This document shows positions 8,816 through 17,849 of a DNA stretch of 64,000 bases, piece by piece. Where the stretch lies: the NCBI RefSeq assembly GCF_028682635.1, contig NZ_JANHLK010000006.1:270282-334281 (forward strand), read 5' to 3'. How positions within the stretch are numbered: the stretch's first letter is position 1; every line of letters starts with the position of its first letter. Source of the DNA: Pseudomonas putida (GTDB lineage: Bacteria; Pseudomonadota; Gammaproteobacteria; Pseudomonadales; Pseudomonadaceae). The notes beneath the pieces are model-generated. The model was not told the origin of the DNA, searched no databases, and was given only the letters and a program-made list of their open reading frames with translations. A program made the translations under genes and the position numbers.

Positions 8816-9438
8816 AGGCTGATTCCAACGTCGAACACAATGCTGCGTCCCAGGTTGCTGCGCAGGAAATCCGGCGCATCGGGATGGGCGAACAGCACGC
8901 GGGCGAAGGTCGGGCCCACCAGCGACAGCGAGCGCCAGCCCTGGCGCAGGTATTCGGTGGGCGGCGGGAAATGACTGTTGAGGTCCAGTACTTCGCGCTT
9001 GAGGCTGGCGAAGGCGATGATGTCCAGCTCGCCAAGGTCCATGCCGCGTTCTTTGTAGTTGTGCGCTTTTTTGCGCAAGGTCGGCGCCAGGCGCAGCAAG
9101 AACTCGTTGGCAGGTATGCGCCGGGGCTTGGCCTCGCGCCGTACCAGCTGGCTCAGGGAGAACGCGCTGCGCCGCCGCTGCAGTTCATCGCGCCATTCAT
9201 CATTGAGGCGCCGGCCCTCGTCGAGCACGAAGAACACCTCGAAACTGGCGTCGCGGAACAATACATCCGGCGGCTCCCCGGCCGGGGCGAATTCGTCGGC
9301 ACGGTAGGGAATGTTCAGGCCCTGCAGCAGGCGTTGGCAGACCCAACGCTCGCGCTCCCATTTGCGGGCATTGGACAGGAACGCGTTGGCTTGCTCGGCC
9401 GCAATGGTCAGCAGGCGTAAGTAATCTGAATCATCCAT
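8812..9438 (-). CDS. DUF1780 protein
   Basis: This 208-residue protein is a member of DUF1780, conserved in pseudomonads and of unknown function. I chose the start MDDSDYLRLLTIAAEQ at 9438 because the open frame upstream to 9750 has no family similarity and overlaps the divergent MFS gene. No signal peptide or membrane segment is visible; the protein is rich in Arg, Glu and Trp (KWERERWVCQ). It is coupled to the MOSC gene by a 4-base overlap. Confidence 0.78.
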   Translation of the reverse strand: MDDSDYLRLLTIAAEQANAFLSNARKWERERWVCQRLLQGLNIPYRADEFAPAGEPPDVLFRDASFEVFFVLDEGRRLNDEWRDELQRRRSAFSLSQLVRREAKPRRIPANEFLLRLAPTLRKKAHNYKERGMDLGELDIIAFASLKREVLDLNSHFPPPTEYLRQGWRSLSLVGPTFARVLFAHPDAPDFLRSNLGRSIVFDVGISL

Positions 9439-9658
9439 ACGCCCAAGCTTAGCGCTCAAATGTGATTGTAAAGAAGACAGTTTATCGGAGAGGAGCAAAT
9501 CCTCTCGCTCCCAAGCCCGGTCCAGGGCGCTGCACAAAACGGATAGTGGTCTGCGCAATGCGGATATTGACCCGCGCCTGGTGACTCTACCCTCGGCTGT
9601 ACGGACGTGAGCCGTGCTGCCGCCGCCCTTAAAAAAACAAAAACATGAGATGAACGCC

Positions 9659-11002
9659 ATGCGCAAGATCGACGTACATGAGGTTATCGACAACGCTCGA
9701 TTCAACCGCTTCCACTGGATGGTGCTGTTCTGGTGTGCCCTGATCATCATTTTCGATGGTTACGACCTGGTGATCTACGGCGTGGTCTTGCCGATGCTGA
9801 TGAAAGAGTGGGGGCTCAGTCCTCTGCAAGCCGGTGCACTGGGCAGTTATGCATTGTTCGGCATGATGTTCGGCGCGCTGTTCTTCGGCCCGCTGTCGGA
9901 CAGGATCGGGCGCAAGAAAGCCATCACCCTCTGCGTGATCCTCTTCAGTGGTTTCACCGTGCTCAACGGGTTCGCCCGCAACCCCGCCGAGTTTGGGATT
10001 TGTCGTTTCATTGCTGGGCTGGGCATTGGTGGCGTGATGCCCAATGTCGTGGCGTTGATGAACGAATACGCGCCGAAAAAGATCCGCAGCACCCTGGTGG
10101 CGATCATGTTCAGTGGCTACTCGGTGGGCGGCATGCTGTCGGCCGGGCTGGGCATCGTGCTGATCCCGAGTTTCGGCTGGCAGTCGGTGTTCTACGTGGC
10201 GGTCCTGCCGTTGCTGCTGTTGCCGCTGATCATGTACTTCCTGCCCGAGTCGGTGGGTTTCATGCTGCGCCAGGGGCGCACTGCAGAAGCCCGCAACATT
10301 CTCCAGCGCATCGACCCGGCTTACGTCGCACAGACCGATGATCAGTTGCACATGAGTGAAGTGAAGGGCACGGGCACCCCGGTGTTGCAGTTGTTCCGCG
10401 AAGGCCGTGCACTGCGTACGCTGATGTTGTGGCTGGCGTTTTTCTGCTGCCTGCTGATGGTCTACGCCTTGAGTTCGTGGCTGCCTAAACTGATGGCCAA
10501 CGCCGGTTACAGCCTGGGCTCGAGCCTGTCGTTCCTGCTGGTGCTGAACTTCGGGGCGATCTTCGGTGCGGTCGGCGGCGGAGTACTGGGTGACAAGCTC
10601 AATCTGCCGCGGGTGCTGTCGGTGTTCTTCGCCATGGCGGCGGTGTCGATCACCCTGTTGGGCTTCAACAGCCCGATGCCGGTGTTGTACCTGCTGATCG
10701 CCATCGCTGGCGCCACCACCATCGGCTCGCAGATTCTGCTGTACGCCTGCGCCGCGCAGTTCTACTCCATGACCATTCGTTCCACTGGCCTGGGCTGGGC
10801 GTCGGGTATCGGCCGCAACGGTGCCATCGTCGGTCCCCTGCTGGGTGGCGCCTTGCTCGGCATCAGCCTGCCGCTGCAACTGAACTTCATGGCATTTGCC
10901 TTGCCGGGTGCCGTGGCGGCCCTCGCCATGACCGTGTTCGCGATCAGCAACCGGCGCAGCGCCATGGCTGTCAGCCCAACGCTGTCGCCGACGGGCGCTT
11001 GA
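9659..11002 (+). CDS. benK: Benzoate/aromatic acid:H+ symporter, BenK/PcaK-like (MFS)
   Basis: This 447-residue permease of the aromatic acid:H+ symporter (AAHS) branch of the MFS has 12 predicted helices. It shows the family signatures: the DGYDLVIYG motif in helix 1 and GPLSDRIGRKKAI in the loop between helices 2 and 3. BenK and PcaK proteins import benzoate or hydroxybenzoate. I chose ATG 9659 (MRKIDVHEVIDNARFNRFHW), which has GAG spaced upstream; ATG 9650 is the alternative. It leads a three-gene run with benE and a benF-like porin, which favours benzoate as substrate. The exact substrate is inferred. Confidence 0.8.
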   Translation: MRKIDVHEVIDNARFNRFHWMVLFWCALIIIFDGYDLVIYGVVLPMLMKEWGLSPLQAGALGSYALFGMMFGALFFGPLSDRIGRKKAITLCVILFSGFTVLNGFARNPAEFGICRFIAGLGIGGVMPNVVALMNEYAPKKIRSTLVAIMFSGYSVGGMLSAGLGIVLIPSFGWQSVFYVAVLPLLLLPLIMYFLPESVGFMLRQGRTAEARNILQRIDPAYVAQTDDQLHMSEVKGTGTPVLQLFREGRALRTLMLWLAFFCCLLMVYALSSWLPKLMANAGYSLGSSLSFLLVLNFGAIFGAVGGGVLGDKLNLPRVLSVFFAMAAVSITLLGFNSPMPVLYLLIAIAGATTIGSQILLYACAAQFYSMTIRSTGLGWASGIGRNGAIVGPLLGGALLGISLPLQLNFMAFALPGAVAALAMTVFAISNRRSAMAVSPTLSPTGA

Positions 11003-11005
11003 GTC

Positions 11006-12226
11006 ATGAAGGCGTTTATCCAGGACTTCTCCCTGTCAGCCGCTGTCGCCGGCTTTATCGCCACGGTGATTTCCTATGCCGGGCCCTTGGTGATCATCTT
11101 TCAGGCGGCGCAATCGGCCCATCTGCCGCGGGAACTGTTGTCGTCCTGGATCTGGGCGATCTCCATCGGCAGCGCCGTGCTGGGCATCGGTTTGAGCCTG
11201 CGCTATCGCGTTCCGGTCATCATCGCCTGGTCGGCGCCTGGTTCGGCGTTGTTGGTGGCGTTGTTGCCTGAAATTTCCATGGCAGAAGCGGTGGGGGCTT
11301 ATCTGGTCAGCAGCCTGATCATCTTTGTGGTCGGGGTCTCGGGGGCTTTCGACCGGATCATCAGCAAACTGCCCGCCGCGATTGCGGCGGCGATGCTGGC
11401 CGGGATCCTGTTCAGCTTCGGCACCGGGCTGTTCGTATCGATGCAGCACAAGCCGTTGTTGGTGCTGGCGATGTTCGCGGCCTATCTGATCGGCAAGCGG
11501 GTGATGCCACGTTACGCGGTGATGCTGGTGTTGCTGACGGGCTGTTCGATTGCCGCGTTCAGCGGTGATCTGCATCGCGAGGCATTGGTCATCGGGTTGG
11601 CTACGCCGGTGTGGATCACGCCCCAGTTCAGCCTGGGCGCGACGCTGAACATCGCCTTGCCACTGGTGATGGTGGCGCTGACCGGCCAGTTCGTGCCGGG
11701 CATGGCCGTGCTGCGTGCCAGTGGTTTCCAAACGCCTGCGAGCCCGATCATCGCCAGCAGCGCATTGGGCACCGCGCTGCTGGCCCCCTTTGGTTGCCAT
11801 GGACTGAACCTGGCCGCGATCACGGCGGCTATCTGCACCGGTCGAGAGGCTCACGAGGATCCGCGCAAGCGCTACGTGGCCGGCGTTGTCGGGGGCTTGT
11901 GCTACCTGGTGCTGGGCATCTTCGGCGCCACGTTGGTTTCGCTGTTTTCTGCGTTCCCCAAAGAGCTGATTGCGGCGTTGGCGGGGCTGGCGCTGTTTGC
12001 TGCCATTGCCGGGGCGCTGACGGGGGCGATGGCCGTGCCGAGCGACCGCGAAGCCGCGCTGGTGACCTTTTTGATCACCGCTTCAGGCATGTCGCTGTTC
12101 AGCTTGTCCGCCGCGTTCTGGGGTCTGATTTTCGGCATGGTCACCCATGTGCTGTTAAGCGCCCGTCGTCCCGATCTCCTTCGTAAATCCACTGCAACTG
12201 AGGCTGTTCAATCAGTCGATCAATAA
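11006..12226 (+). CDS. benE: Benzoate/H+ symporter BenE
   Basis: The BenE family is a distinct set of inner-membrane transporters with about 12 helices, implicated in benzoate uptake. The 406-residue protein is hydrophobic throughout; [31 protein letters not shown] and [20 protein letters not shown] are typical of the family. It starts three bases after the benK stop, so the two are in one operon. Confidence 0.88.
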   Translation: MKAFIQDFSLSAAVAGFIATVISYAGPLVIIFQAAQSAHLPRELLSSWIWAISIGSAVLGIGLSLRYRVPVIIAWSAPGSALLVALLPEISMAEAVGAYLVSSLIIFVVGVSGAFDRIISKLPAAIAAAMLAGILFSFGTGLFVSMQHKPLLVLAMFAAYLIGKRVMPRYAVMLVLLTGCSIAAFSGDLHREALVIGLATPVWITPQFSLGATLNIALPLVMVALTGQFVPGMAVLRASGFQTPASPIIASSALGTALLAPFGCHGLNLAAITAAICTGREAHEDPRKRYVAGVVGGLCYLVLGIFGATLVSLFSAFPKELIAALAGLALFAAIAGALTGAMAVPSDREAALVTFLITASGMSLFSLSAAFWGLIFGMVTHVLLSARRPDLLRKSTATEAVQSVDQ

Positions 12227-12242
12227 CAATAAGAGAAAAACG

Positions 12243-13511
12243 ATGAAGCAGAATCTCCAAGCAACGGGTACGGCGTTGTCCCTGGCTGTCGTCTCGGGTT
12301 TTTCCACAGGCGTTATGGCCGCCGAGAGCGGGTTTATCGAAGACACCACCGCAACGTTGCAGGCACGCAATTACTACTTCAGCCGCGACTACTCCGACAT
12401 CGTCGGCGCCAACCAGCAATCGAAGGCCGAGGAGTGGGCCCAGGGCTTCATCCTCAACGTGAAGTCCGGTTACACCCAGGGCACCGTCGGCTTTGGTGTG
12501 GATGTCATCGGCTTGCTGGGTCTCAAGCTCGACAGCAGCCCGGACCGGGTGAATACCGGCTTGCTGCCGGTGCAGGACGACGGTCGCGCAGCGGACAATT
12601 ACAGCCGTCTGGAAGGCGCGTTGAAGATGCGTTACTCGAAAACCGAGCTGAAAGTCGGTGAGCTGCAACCCAATCTACCGGTACTGGTGTTCAGTGATAT
12701 TCGCCTGCTGCCGCCGAGTTACCAGGGTGCAAGCATCACCTCCAGTGAGATCAATGGTCTGACCTTGCAGGGCGGACACCTGAGTTCAACCAGCCTGCGC
12801 AACGAGGCGGGTGATGAAAAAATGCAGGCGATGCTCGGGCATGTGCCGCAACGTCAGGTCAGCAGTGACGGGTTCAACTTTGCCGGTGGCGATTATGCCT
12901 TCAACGACAAGCGCACCTCGGTCAGCGCCTGGTACGGGCAACTGGAGGACATCTACAACCAGCGCTTCCTCGGCCTCAAGCACAGCGAACCCGTGGGTGA
13001 CTGGATCCTCGGCGCCAACCTCGGCTACTTCGATTCGCGCGAGGACGGCAAAAAACTGCTGGGCAACATCGACAACCAGGCGTTCTACTCGTTGCTGTCG
13101 GCCAAACGTGGCGGCCACACCTTTTATGTCGGCTATCAGGGCATGTTTGGCGACAGCGCGTTCCCGCGGGTATTCGCCAACATCTCACCGTTGGGTAACG
13201 AGGTGCCCACCTATGAGTTCGCCTACACCGATGAACGTTCCTGGCAGGCACGTTACGACTACGACTTCGCGGCCCTGGGTGTACCGGGCTTGACCAGTAC
13301 CCTGCGCTACATCAGCGGCAACAATGTCGATACCGGCAAGGGGTATGAGGGCAAGGACCGTGAGCGCGACCTGGACATCGGCTATGTGCTGCAGAGCGGC
13401 AGCCTCAAAGGCCTGGGGATCCGCGTGCGTAATGCGATGGCGCGGTCCAATTACCGCAGTGATATCGATGAAAACCGCCTGATCCTCAGCTACACCTGGA
13501 CGCTGCTCTGA
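12243..13511 (+). CDS. OprD-family porin, BenF-like
   Basis: OprD-family channels are 18-strand outer-membrane barrels that admit carboxylate-containing substrates. The 422-residue protein has a signal peptide ending near AAES (residue 30), the family opening [20 protein letters not shown] and a barrel-type C-terminus ([10 protein letters not shown], aromatic-rich). It starts 16 bases after benE, so it is the outer-membrane partner of the uptake operon and resembles BenF. The specificity is inferred from context. Confidence 0.83.
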   Translation: MKQNLQATGTALSLAVVSGFSTGVMAAESGFIEDTTATLQARNYYFSRDYSDIVGANQQSKAEEWAQGFILNVKSGYTQGTVGFGVDVIGLLGLKLDSSPDRVNTGLLPVQDDGRAADNYSRLEGALKMRYSKTELKVGELQPNLPVLVFSDIRLLPPSYQGASITSSEINGLTLQGGHLSSTSLRNEAGDEKMQAMLGHVPQRQVSSDGFNFAGGDYAFNDKRTSVSAWYGQLEDIYNQRFLGLKHSEPVGDWILGANLGYFDSREDGKKLLGNIDNQAFYSLLSAKRGGHTFYVGYQGMFGDSAFPRVFANISPLGNEVPTYEFAYTDERSWQARYDYDFAALGVPGLTSTLRYISGNNVDTGKGYEGKDRERDLDIGYVLQSGSLKGLGIRVRNAMARSNYRSDIDENRLILSYTWTLL

Positions 13512-13524
13512 GTGCAGCGGCGAA

Positions 13525-13767
13525 TCACAGGTTGCTGGTGCAATCGCCGATGACGTTGTACGTCACCCGCCGGGTCTGGCCCTGATGATCGACATACACC
13601 ATGGTCGCCGGCACAACCCCGCAGGCGGTCGCGGTGTCCGAAACAGACACCACCTTGGCGATGTCCAGCGGCTGCGCGGGGTTGTACAAGACAGCGAGAG
13701 GCTCGTTGTCAGCGGCCATGGCCGAGGTGGCGATGACGGCCAGAAACAGGCTGATCAACGTTTTCAT
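13525..13767 (-). CDS. DUF2790 exported small protein
   Basis: An 80-residue protein with a signal peptide (MKTLISLFLAVIATSAMAA, cleavage after Ala19) and a DUF2790 domain containing two cysteines (TACGVVPATMVYVDHQG and the C-terminal GDCTSNL) that may form a disulfide. DUF2790 proteins are abundant in Pseudomonas and of unknown function. It is convergent with the porin gene. Confidence 0.8.
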   Translation of the reverse strand: MKTLISLFLAVIATSAMAADNEPLAVLYNPAQPLDIAKVVSVSDTATACGVVPATMVYVDHQGQTRRVTYNVIGDCTSNL

Positions 13768-13874
13768 GCTGGCGTGCTCCGCGTGGGTTTCGATGAGTTG
13801 ATTTTAGTCTTCGGCACCCGTGGATAAAGGGGCCAACGGCGGATGCAGCGTTACGCAAAATGTAATAGTCGCAA

Positions 13875-13975
13875 CTGTAGGAGCGAGCTTGCTCGCGAAA
13901 AACCTGAGAGCTGCGCGGGTGTCAGGCTCCCCGCGTCATCGTTGACCTCCATCGCGAGCAAGCTTGCTCCTGCAG
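13875..13975. repeat. REPIN
   Basis: CTGTAGGAGCGAGCTTGCTC is faced about 100 bases on by its inverted copy, which ends in AGCTTGCTCCTGCAG. It lies between the divergent DUF2790 and LysR genes, just upstream of the LysR start. Confidence 0.85.
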
Positions 13976-14015
13976 GTTTCTCGCAATGAACAGTATTTTC
14001 GCCCGAGGGGGGCTT

Positions 14016-14948
14016 ATGGATTTGCTTAACAACTTGCGCGTGTTCATCCGTGTGGTGGACTGCGCCAGTTTCACCGCCGCGGCCGACACGCTGGATCTGT
14101 CCACGGCGCAGGTATCCCGATTGGTCGCGGACCTGGAAGAACATCTCCAGGCACGCCTGCTGCAACGCACCACGCGACGCCTGAGCCTGACCGAAGCAGG
14201 CGAGCGATTCCTGTTGCGCAGCCGGCAGATCGTCGAAGAAATGGACGAGGCGACGGCCGAGGCCCGTGGCGCGCATATCAACCCCGCCGGGCGCCTGCGG
14301 GTGCACAGCATGAACGGCCTGGGCGTACTGATCACGCCTCTGATCGCCCGCTACAGCGAGCTATATCCCGACGTGGTGTTCGAACTGACCTTGTCCCAGC
14401 GCAATCCCGATCCACTGGAGGAGGGGCACGACGTGGTGATTTCGATCGCCCCCGAACTGCCCGATTCGCAATTGGTCGCCCAGGCCCTCGGACAGATCTA
14501 CAGCGTACCTTGCGCCTCCGCAGACTACCTGCGCCGCAAGGGCATTCCACAGCAACCGCTGGCGCTGAACGAGCATCAATGCCTGCGCCTGCTTGATCCC
14601 TTGTATGGCGATCAATGGGTATTCCAGGACGAACACGGTGAACATGCCATCAGTCCTGCCAAGACCTTCCAGTGCAATGTCGCCGAGTCGATGGTCAAGG
14701 CCTCGGAGGCCGGCATGGGCATCAGCCTGCTGCCTTTCCACACCGCCACACGGCCCTTGAGCGATGGCACCTTGTTGCGTGTATTGCCGACCTGGCGATT
14801 GCGCGAGCGCAATGTCTATGCGCTGTATCCATCACGGCGTTTTCTCGATGCCAAGGTCCGCACCTGGGTGGATTTTCTCAAGGCCGAGCTTCCCAAATTG
14901 TTTGCCGAACATGAAGCGGTGATGAACGATCCACGTCATTGGGCTTGA
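14016..14948 (+). CDS. LysR-family transcriptional regulator
   Basis: A 310-residue LysR-type regulator of the CrgA/PecT-like branch. It has a winged helix-turn-helix (residues 1-60, with TAAADTLDLSTAQVSRLVADLEE) and a substrate-binding effector domain (about 90-295). I chose ATG 14016 (MDLLNNLRVF), preceded by GAGGGGGG; the frame opens 30 bases earlier. No target is evident. The nearest operon on the same strand is the benzoate uptake set, separated by the minus-strand DUF2790 gene, so a link is only a possibility. Confidence 0.85.
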   Translation: MDLLNNLRVFIRVVDCASFTAAADTLDLSTAQVSRLVADLEEHLQARLLQRTTRRLSLTEAGERFLLRSRQIVEEMDEATAEARGAHINPAGRLRVHSMNGLGVLITPLIARYSELYPDVVFELTLSQRNPDPLEEGHDVVISIAPELPDSQLVAQALGQIYSVPCASADYLRRKGIPQQPLALNEHQCLRLLDPLYGDQWVFQDEHGEHAISPAKTFQCNVAESMVKASEAGMGISLLPFHTATRPLSDGTLLRVLPTWRLRERNVYALYPSRRFLDAKVRTWVDFLKAELPKLFAEHEAVMNDPRHWA

Positions 14949-15023
14949 GGTCGAAGGGGCGGTGAAGGGCGGTGTAGACTGAGGCTCTTTCTCTTTCGGA
15001 AAGACAGGGGAGTGGGCCCAGCC

Positions 15024-15713
15024 ATGATCGGTGCCGAGTTATTGTCATCCCAGACCCTGAACGTGGGGTGGTTGATCTACATACCGGTATTACTCTGGGC
15101 CGTCGTGCGCGCACCCTGGGTCGAGTTGTTCACCGACAATCGTCGCCAGCATCTGCTGTTCGGTACGGTGTTCGCGCTGTTCATGCTGTGGCTGGTGCGG
15201 CGGGACTTCGATACCGGCGTGTCCTATCACTTCATCGGCATGACAGCGGTGACGCTGTTGCTGGACTGGCCGCTGGCAATCGTCGGCGGTCTGGTGGCGC
15301 AGGCAGGCCTGGTGTTGCTGGGGCGTCAGGACCTGATGGCCATGGGGGTCAATGGCACGCTGTTCATTTTGTTGCCGGTGTTGATCACTGAATGCTGTGC
15401 GATAGCGGTGGAGCGCGCGCAGCCACGAAATCTCTTCGTGTATATCTTCGTTTCCGGTTTCTTCGCCGCAGCCCTTTCAGCATTGCTGTGCCTGGTGCTG
15501 GCGCTGACGTTGTTGTGGTACGACGAACGGTTCGCCATGCCGTATTGGCTGGAAGATTTTGTCGGTTACCTGTGGTTGATCATTTTTCCCGAGGCGTTCA
15601 TCAACGGCATGGTGGTGAGCGCGCTGGTGGTGTTCAGCCCTGAGTGGCTCGAGACCTTCAACCGCACGCGTTATCTGTCGGCGCCCTGGAAGGACGACGA
15701 CCCCGAATCTTGA
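15024..15713 (+). CDS. Multi-spanning membrane protein, CbiM/COG3235-like
   Basis: A 229-residue hydrophobic protein with about six or seven membrane segments (for instance LIYIPVLLWAVV, LLFGTVFALFMLWLV, FVYIFVSGFFAAALSALL). It resembles the COG3235 group, annotated in pseudomonads as energy-coupling-factor permease proteins related to CbiM. No ATPase or transmembrane partner of an ECF transporter is nearby, so its function is open. I chose ATG 15024, with GGGGAGTG at 15007-15014; a GTG at 15012 is possible. Confidence 0.6.
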   Translation: MIGAELLSSQTLNVGWLIYIPVLLWAVVRAPWVELFTDNRRQHLLFGTVFALFMLWLVRRDFDTGVSYHFIGMTAVTLLLDWPLAIVGGLVAQAGLVLLGRQDLMAMGVNGTLFILLPVLITECCAIAVERAQPRNLFVYIFVSGFFAAALSALLCLVLALTLLWYDERFAMPYWLEDFVGYLWLIIFPEAFINGMVVSALVVFSPEWLETFNRTRYLSAPWKDDDPES

Positions 15714-15770
15714 TCCATTTCAGATTCGCCAAATGATGACGATCCCATACTCCGTTTTTCCAGCGGTTCC

Positions 15771-16106
15771 CTAAATCTGCTGATCAATCAAAACCGCGTT
15801 GCTATAGATCAAGCTACCATCGCTCGCGCGGTGCCCAACCAAATGGTATTGACCACGATCGAGGTGCAAATAGACGCGCATTTGGCAGTCGGACAAGGGG
15901 TCGAATCCCTCTGGCAGTTTCAAATCCAGAGTGCTCATGTCGACATCAACCATGGCTTCAGGCCCATGGGAACTCTTCAGGTGTTCTTCAGCCTGCTCCA
16001 GGCGCTGACGAAGTGGCACATCGACGTAAAAATGGATTTCACCTATTGGGGTGGATTTTTGGTCGGGGCTGGTTTTGCACCAGCCTTCGATCGTCATGGC
16101 GCTCAT
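15771..16106 (-). CDS. Hypothetical protein, not recognised
   Basis: I do not recognise this 111-residue protein. The start at 16106 is supported by a GGAGG seven bases upstream. It has no signal peptide or membrane segment and is acidic and soluble in character, with pieces such as IGEIHFYVDVPLRQRLEQAEEHL and DCQMRVYLHLDRGQYHLVGHR that suggest a small alpha/beta fold. It is divergent from the accessory oxidase operon (227 bases between starts) and could belong to the same islet. The promoter-bearing gap suggests separate control. Confidence 0.6.
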   Translation of the reverse strand: MSAMTIEGWCKTSPDQKSTPIGEIHFYVDVPLRQRLEQAEEHLKSSHGPEAMVDVDMSTLDLKLPEGFDPLSDCQMRVYLHLDRGQYHLVGHRASDGSLIYSNAVLIDQQI

Positions 16107-16219
16107 AACGAAGCCTCCGTCGTAGACTGCTGGATTCTATTGCTCTGTCTCTGATCTGAAATTCAGTATAGCTGGCAACCGGGACTCGCTTGCCAACCTC
16201 ACGGCACAACCCGATGGCA

Positions 16220-16233
16220 CTATACTTTTAACT
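16220..16233 (+). promoter_or_regulatory. Possible sigma-S-type promoter of the oxidase operon
   Basis: CTATACTTTT at 16220-16229 matches the extended minus-10 of RpoS promoters (CTAYACT), with no good minus-35 TTGACA upstream. It would give a leader of about 100 bases before coxB. In P. aeruginosa the aa3 oxidase is RpoS-dependent, which makes this plausible; it is inferred from sequence only. Confidence 0.4.
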
Positions 16234-16333
16234 GACTTTGCCACCCGGATGGGTGGTACTTGTCTGCCCTGCCTGGACGTCAGTGGCGATGCTTGCGCAT
16301 AACCAATGAGCAACAGGAATAGGATGAAGAGAA

Positions 16334-17806
16334 ATGGCAATAGCAATTGTCCTGGTACTCATCGTTATTGGATCAGTGCTATTCCATGTACTAGCGCCTT
16401 GGCATGCAACACCGGCAGCTTCCAACTGGGGATCAATAGACACCACTCTGTTTATCACCCTGATCATTAGCGGAATCTTTTTCATCGCCATTACGCTATT
16501 CATGGCGGTAGCCGTGATGCGTTATCGTCATAAAGAGGGGGCCAAGGCCCACTACCAGCCGGAAAGCAAGAGGTTGGAATTCTGGTTGATTGTCGTTACC
16601 TCGATAGGTATTGCCGCGATGTTGGCGCCAGGCCTGGTTGTTTACAACGATTTCATCCGGGTACCAAAAAATGCTTATGAACTTGAAGTGGTCGCCCAGC
16701 AGTGGCAGTGGGCCTTTCGTTTTCCGGGCCAGGACGGGAAACTGGGCAAGTCTGAAATTAAGTTAGTTGATTCCGTCAACCCGTTTGGCGTTGATCCCAA
16801 GGATCCCGCCGGCCAGGACGATGTGCTAATAAAAAGTAACGAAGTCAGACTTCCGCTGGATCGACCGGTAAAAGTTTTACTGCGCTCTAAAGATGTATTG
16901 CACAATTTTTATATACCGCAAATTCGCAGCAAGATGGATATGGTGCCGGGGATGGTGTCGTACTTCTGGTTTACGCCGACTAAAACCGGGAAATATGAAG
17001 TCCTTTGCGCTGAATTTTGTGGCGTAGGTCATTACAACATGCGCGGCCAGATGATCGTGGAGGAGCAGGGTGCCTTCGATCAATGGCTCAGCAGCCAGCC
17101 GACTTTTGCCCAGACATTAGCCACAGCCGCCAAACCCGGTCATGACAGCGTACTGGAAAAAGGTCGTCAGTTGGTCGAACAATACGGCTGCGGTGCCTGC
17201 CACAGCCAGGATGGCAGTACCAGCCTCGGGCCGGGATGGAAGAACCTGTACGGCCGCACCGAACAGCTTGCCGATGGCACCAGCGTTCAGGTCGATGAGG
17301 CCTACCTGAAACAATCGATCCTCGAACCGCAGGCCCGTCTGGTACAAGGCTACCCGCCGGTCATGGTGGCCTATACTCTCAATGACGATGAACTGGGTGC
17401 GCTCGTCGCCCTGATCAAATCACTGGGTGCTGCGTCGCAAGAACCTTCTGCCAGCGAAGCGCTGGACAGAGGTGACGACTTGGCGACGCAAGGACAGCGG
17501 CTAGCCGGGTCGCTAGGCTGTCTGGCCTGCCACAGTGTCGATGGCAGCAAGGGTATCGGCCCGAGCTGGCAGGGCCTGTATAACGAGCCCGTAACCCTTG
17601 CCGACGGTACGAGTATCAAGGCAGACGAGGGCTATATAAAGGATTCGATCCTCAATCCCGGTGCCAAAATCGTCAAAGGCTATGCAGCCGTCATGCCGGC
17701 CTTTACCCCGAGTGATCAGGACTTGAACGCGCTGATCGCTTTCATCAAATCAAAAGCGAATGCCGACGCTGACGCGAACAAGGCTGAGCCAGGGAAGTCG
17801 CCGTAA
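16334..17806 (+). CDS. coxB: Cytochrome c oxidase subunit II with CuA and two haem-c domains
   Basis: Subunit II takes electrons from periplasmic cytochrome c through the CuA centre. In this 490-residue protein the order is: an N-terminal hydrophobic segment (about 2-20), two membrane helices (about 38-62 and 84-105), a CuA cupredoxin domain with His190 and the cluster Cys225, Glu227, Cys229, His233 and Met236, then two c-type cytochrome domains with CGACH (Cys286-His290) and CLACH (Cys396-His400). Most caa3 enzymes carry one fused cytochrome c, so the double fusion is unusual. The two domains share repeats (LADGTS, KGY/QGY), suggesting internal duplication. The codon use of the first half is more A/T-rich than its neighbours. 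Confidence 0.92.
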   Translation: MAIAIVLVLIVIGSVLFHVLAPWHATPAASNWGSIDTTLFITLIISGIFFIAITLFMAVAVMRYRHKEGAKAHYQPESKRLEFWLIVVTSIGIAAMLAPGLVVYNDFIRVPKNAYELEVVAQQWQWAFRFPGQDGKLGKSEIKLVDSVNPFGVDPKDPAGQDDVLIKSNEVRLPLDRPVKVLLRSKDVLHNFYIPQIRSKMDMVPGMVSYFWFTPTKTGKYEVLCAEFCGVGHYNMRGQMIVEEQGAFDQWLSSQPTFAQTLATAAKPGHDSVLEKGRQLVEQYGCGACHSQDGSTSLGPGWKNLYGRTEQLADGTSVQVDEAYLKQSILEPQARLVQGYPPVMVAYTLNDDELGALVALIKSLGAASQEPSASEALDRGDDLATQGQRLAGSLGCLACHSVDGSKGIGPSWQGLYNEPVTLADGTSIKADEGYIKDSILNPGAKIVKGYAAVMPAFTPSDQDLNALIAFIKSKANADADANKAEPGKSP

Positions 17807-17849
17807 AGCAGCCAGAAATACACGCAAACTTCGGCAGGAGGATGACGTG

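Noticed and set aside
9439..9750. N-terminal extension of the DUF1780 gene to 9750
   Set aside because: The extra part overlaps the divergent MFS start and has no family match; MDDSDYLRLL at 9438 is the natural start.
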